A stretch of DNA of 64,000 bases from Blastopirellula marina (GTDB lineage Bacteria; Planctomycetota; Planctomycetia; Pirellulales; Pirellulaceae), in assembly GCF_002967715.1 (NCBI RefSeq), contig NZ_PUIA01000069.1, forward strand, positions 424,651 through 488,650. Reading direction: 5' to 3'. A program made the position numbers and the translations under genes. Below, piece after piece: positions 61,948-64,000 of this stretch (positions are counted from its first letter, which is position 1; each line of letters starts with the position of its first letter). The notes beneath the pieces are model-generated. The model did not search any database, had not been told where the DNA came from, and saw only the letters and a list, made by a program, of their open reading frames with translations.

Positions 61948-62997
61948 ATGCGCGACGTCCTTCAAGCCCTGGTTACCGATATCCCGGCCGGCAAAGCGGC
62001 TGCCTATTGTCAGCTGATCGATACCCGCGGTTCCACGCCCCAAAAGGCGGGCGCGGCGATGCTCGTATACCCCAGCGGACAGCAGGTCGGTACGTTAGGC
62101 GGCGGTTGCGTCGAAGCGGAAGTCAAACGCCGGGCAATCGAGCTCCTTGAAGCAGGGGAGGGGACCGTCGTCGAGTTCATCCTCGATCACGACTACGGCT
62201 GGGACGACGGTCTGATCTGCGGCGGACGCATGGAAGTGATCATCGAGCCCCTCACACCCCACAACAAGGTCGACTTCTTCGAGTCGATTCTCGCAGCGAT
62301 CACCTCAAACCTCGGCGGCACGCTCGCTATCGCCGCCGATCCGCGCGACCACGCGCCGCGGAACTTTGGCATGGTACTCCTATCACCAACCGGTGCGATC
62401 ATCGCCACCCAAGGAGACGCCAGCCATTGCCGCGATGCAAAGGGAATCGCCGCCCAGGCACTGCGTCCGCTGACAGGCCGGCCGCTCTTCTATCGAGAGC
62501 AGAACGTGGCCTTCGTCCCGATCCTGCCTCGCTGCGAATTAGTGATTGTCGGCGGTGGGCATGTTGGTCAGGCCGTTGCCAAACTGGCTCACTGGGTCGA
62601 CTTCGATGTCACCGTCGTCGACGACCGCGCGGAAGTGATCACCCCCGAGCGTTTCCCGACCGCCATGCGGCGTGTGCCTGGCAAGTTTCAGGAAGTGCTT
62701 CCGAAGCTTCCCCTGCGCGATGGTGCCTACGGCCTGGTTGTCACCCGAGGGCACAACCACGACGAAATCGGCCTGTACCATCTGCTGAAACGCCCCTTGG
62801 CGTATCTGGGCATGATCGGCAGTAAGCGGAAGATCCGCCTGATCTACGACGACCTGCTCGAAAAAGGAATCACCCAGGAGCAGCTCGACAAGGTCCACGC
62901 CCCGGTCGGTCTCGACATCGCTTCCCGCACCGTCGAAGAGATCGCCATCAGCATCGTCGCACAGCTAGTCTCGCACCGTAATCGACCACAGCCATGA
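61948..62997 (+). CDS. xdhC: XdhC/CoxI-family protein (xanthine-dehydrogenase accessory factor)
   Basis: The 349-residue protein has an N-terminal XdhC/CoxI domain (QLIDTRGSTPQKAGAAM, TLGGGCVEAEV) and a C-terminal Rossmann domain with VIVGGGHVGQAVAKLA and the XdhC_C motif TRGHNHDEIG...YLGMIGSKRK. XdhC binds molybdenum cofactor and helps sulfurate it before insertion in xanthine-dehydrogenase-type enzymes. The ATG at 61948 begins the domain, 39 codons after the frame opens. It overlaps the following nucleotidyltransferase gene by 4 nt (ATGA), so the two are translationally coupled. Confidence 0.9.
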   Translation: MRDVLQALVTDIPAGKAAAYCQLIDTRGSTPQKAGAAMLVYPSGQQVGTLGGGCVEAEVKRRAIELLEAGEGTVVEFILDHDYGWDDGLICGGRMEVIIEPLTPHNKVDFFESILAAITSNLGGTLAIAADPRDHAPRNFGMVLLSPTGAIIATQGDASHCRDAKGIAAQALRPLTGRPLFYREQNVAFVPILPRCELVIVGGGHVGQAVAKLAHWVDFDVTVVDDRAEVITPERFPTAMRRVPGKFQEVLPKLPLRDGAYGLVVTRGHNHDEIGLYHLLKRPLAYLGMIGSKRKIRLIYDDLLEKGITQEQLDKVHAPVGLDIASRTVEEIAISIVAQLVSHRNRPQP

Positions 62998-63617
62998 GTA
63001 GTGCAGCACGCAGCTTCGCCATCATTCCGGCCTGCGGTGAAAGCCGCCGGATGGGGACCGATAAGCTGCTGCTGCGCTGGAAGGACTCGACCATTCTGGA
63101 AACGGTGATCGCCGCCTGGCAAGCATCGCAGGTCGATCACATCTTCGTGGTCATTCCACAGAGTCGAACCGAGTTGCAGAAGTTACTGCAAGTTCTTCCG
63201 GTCCACATCGTCCTCGCCGATCCACGCCCGGTCGACATGAAAGGTTCGATCCAAGTCGCCCTGCGCATGATCCAAGAACCGTTTGAGCCCACCTCGGACG
63301 ATACCTGGCTGATCGCCCCCGCCGACATGCCGACCCTTTCGACGGCAACGATCGACCAGGTTCTTAAGGTGGCCGCAAACATGCCCGGCCAGATCGTTCG
63401 CCCTTCCAGCGGAGGGAAGCACGGTCATCCCGCGCTCTTTCCGTGGAAACTGACAGAAGAAGTCTTCAACCTCGCCGAGCACGAGGGGCTCAACGTCCTT
63501 GCTCAGCGCTATCCGCCGTTCGATGTCACTGTCGAAGAACTGGGAGAGGACGTCGATACGCCTGAGGATCTAAAGCAACTACAAACAGACCAATCAATCG
63601 ATCCCTCCAGCAAATAA
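62994..63617 (+). CDS. MocA-like molybdenum-cofactor nucleotidyltransferase
   Basis: The 207-residue protein is a GT-A-fold nucleotidyltransferase. The N-terminal IIPACGESRRMGTDKLLL is the nucleotide-binding loop, and LIAPADMPTLS supplies the metal-binding aspartate; the C-terminus has VEELGEDVDTPEDL, typical of MobA/MocA. It probably makes molybdopterin-cytosine dinucleotide, and its ATGA overlap with xdhC supports that. The molybdo-enzyme itself is not in the window. Confidence 0.85.
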   Translation: MSSAARSFAIIPACGESRRMGTDKLLLRWKDSTILETVIAAWQASQVDHIFVVIPQSRTELQKLLQVLPVHIVLADPRPVDMKGSIQVALRMIQEPFEPTSDDTWLIAPADMPTLSTATIDQVLKVAANMPGQIVRPSSGGKHGHPALFPWKLTEEVFNLAEHEGLNVLAQRYPPFDVTVEELGEDVDTPEDLKQLQTDQSIDPSSK

Positions 63618-64000
63618 AAAGAACAACACCAATTCCGTTCCCCACGCCCAACACTCACCAACAACCCCAATCCAACGGGTGCCACGCCCAAGTCCGCTTG
63701 GGCGTGCGAATCAGGTACCCGCTCTCTCACATTCCAAGAGAAGTGAACCGCGTAATCCGCGGTTAAACTCCTTCCTCATCGCGCGTCCTCTTTTCTAGTT
63801 ACAAACCGACTTTCTCGCCCGTTTTCCTCGAAATAAAAACTTCCCAAAATCATTCCAACAAGCCTGTACATGGGTACACACAGGCAGGTATCTTATATCT
63901 CACAAGCGGCAAAGACCTCCGCAAACAAGATCTCTCACGGCCGACCAGCGAGACGAATTTCTTCCGTCGCTTGAGTCAGGCCACACTCCAATCTCCCGGG
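63618..64000. other. Terminal intergenic stretch with repeats
   Basis: Roughly 380 nt holding copies of two repeats (63677-63706 and 63748-63765). I see no coding signal after them. The gene that follows outside the window may begin on either strand. Confidence 0.4.
63677..63765. repeat. Second copy of the composite interspersed repeat
   Basis: GGGTGCCACGCCCAAGTCCG (63677-63696) matches 60959-60978 exactly, and the 18-mer CCGCGTAATCCGCGGTTA is at 63748-63765. The spacing between the two parts differs from the first copy only slightly. Confidence 0.75.

Noticed and set aside
1..64000. CRISPR array, rRNA, prophage or complete insertion sequence
   Set aside because: No regularly spaced repeats, no rRNA sequence and no transposase or phage gene was recognised.

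Overview
The window reads as chromosome of a planctomycete of the Pirellulaceae type (Blastopirellula/Bremerella/Rhodopirellula relatives). The signs are three DUF1559 pseudopilins with the [17 protein letters not shown] signature, a DUF1080 protein, a secreted sulfatase, a LamG protein, a BNR-repeat sialidase-like protein, formylmethanofuran dehydrogenase subunit A (tetrahydromethanopterin C1 chemistry), many small lipoproteins, frequent GTG/TTG starts and several families of intergenic palindromic repeats. KDO-8-phosphate synthase and a family-9 glycosyltransferase suggest an LPS-type outer membrane. The genus is inference; the phylum call is fairly secure.

Layout. 0.1-6.6 kb: lipid kinase-like protein, kdsA, a large lipoprotein, purC (reverse) and a GH10-like protein without its catalytic glutamates. 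6.7-14.5 kb: a small lipoprotein, a secreted DUF1080 protein with a charged linker, an FHA-GAF-SpoIIE phosphatase, tRNA-Gln(CTG) with its own promoter and terminator, a membrane-anchored HtrA protease, a HAD phosphatase and an M24 peptidase. 14.8-16.7 kb: accB-accC. 16.9-29.6 kb: an accessory, mostly secreted region with sulfatase, LamG protein, three pseudopilin-lipoprotein modules, PPi-type phosphofructokinase, a DUF3365 haem protein, an ECF41 sigma factor with its AhpD-like partner, and the sialidase-like protein. 29.9-35.2 kb: a reverse-strand block with FG-GAP protein, membrane protein, M28 glutaminyl-cyclase-like peptidase, GT9 and a PDZ protein. 35.2-46.5 kb: two RNA methyltransferases, folD, a sulfite/nitrite reductase, fhcA, tatC, manA, a pseudouridine synthase and pyrK. 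46.6-54.3 kb: rpsT, a TPR protein, a cobA-hemD fusion, a Tat-exported terpene-cyclase-fold protein, a class V aminotransferase and coaD. 54.4-64 kb: a MITE-like element, a Tim44-like/zinc-ribbon/TerB protein, mcsB and mcsA, trpE, a monooxygenase-like protein, a secreted methyltransferase, and xdhC-mocA, followed by repeats.

Links between genes. The CobA-HemD fusion can supply the sirohaem precursor needed by the sulfite/nitrite reductase. FolD and FhcA belong to the two parallel C1 carriers. TatC would export the protein at 50.2-51.3 kb. McsA and McsB form an arginine-phosphorylation quality-control pair. The ECF41 sigma factor lies just downstream of its likely target, and a sequence matching the ECF41 promoter signature sits in front of that target.

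No complete insertion sequence, prophage, CRISPR array or rRNA was seen. The most interesting items are the ECF41 promoter match, the recurrent pseudopilin-lipoprotein modules with intercistronic hairpins, a 20-bp palindrome embedded in a near-consensus promoter, a 157-bp fold-back element, and the enlarged TatC. No completely new defence or metabolic system can be claimed from the sequence alone.
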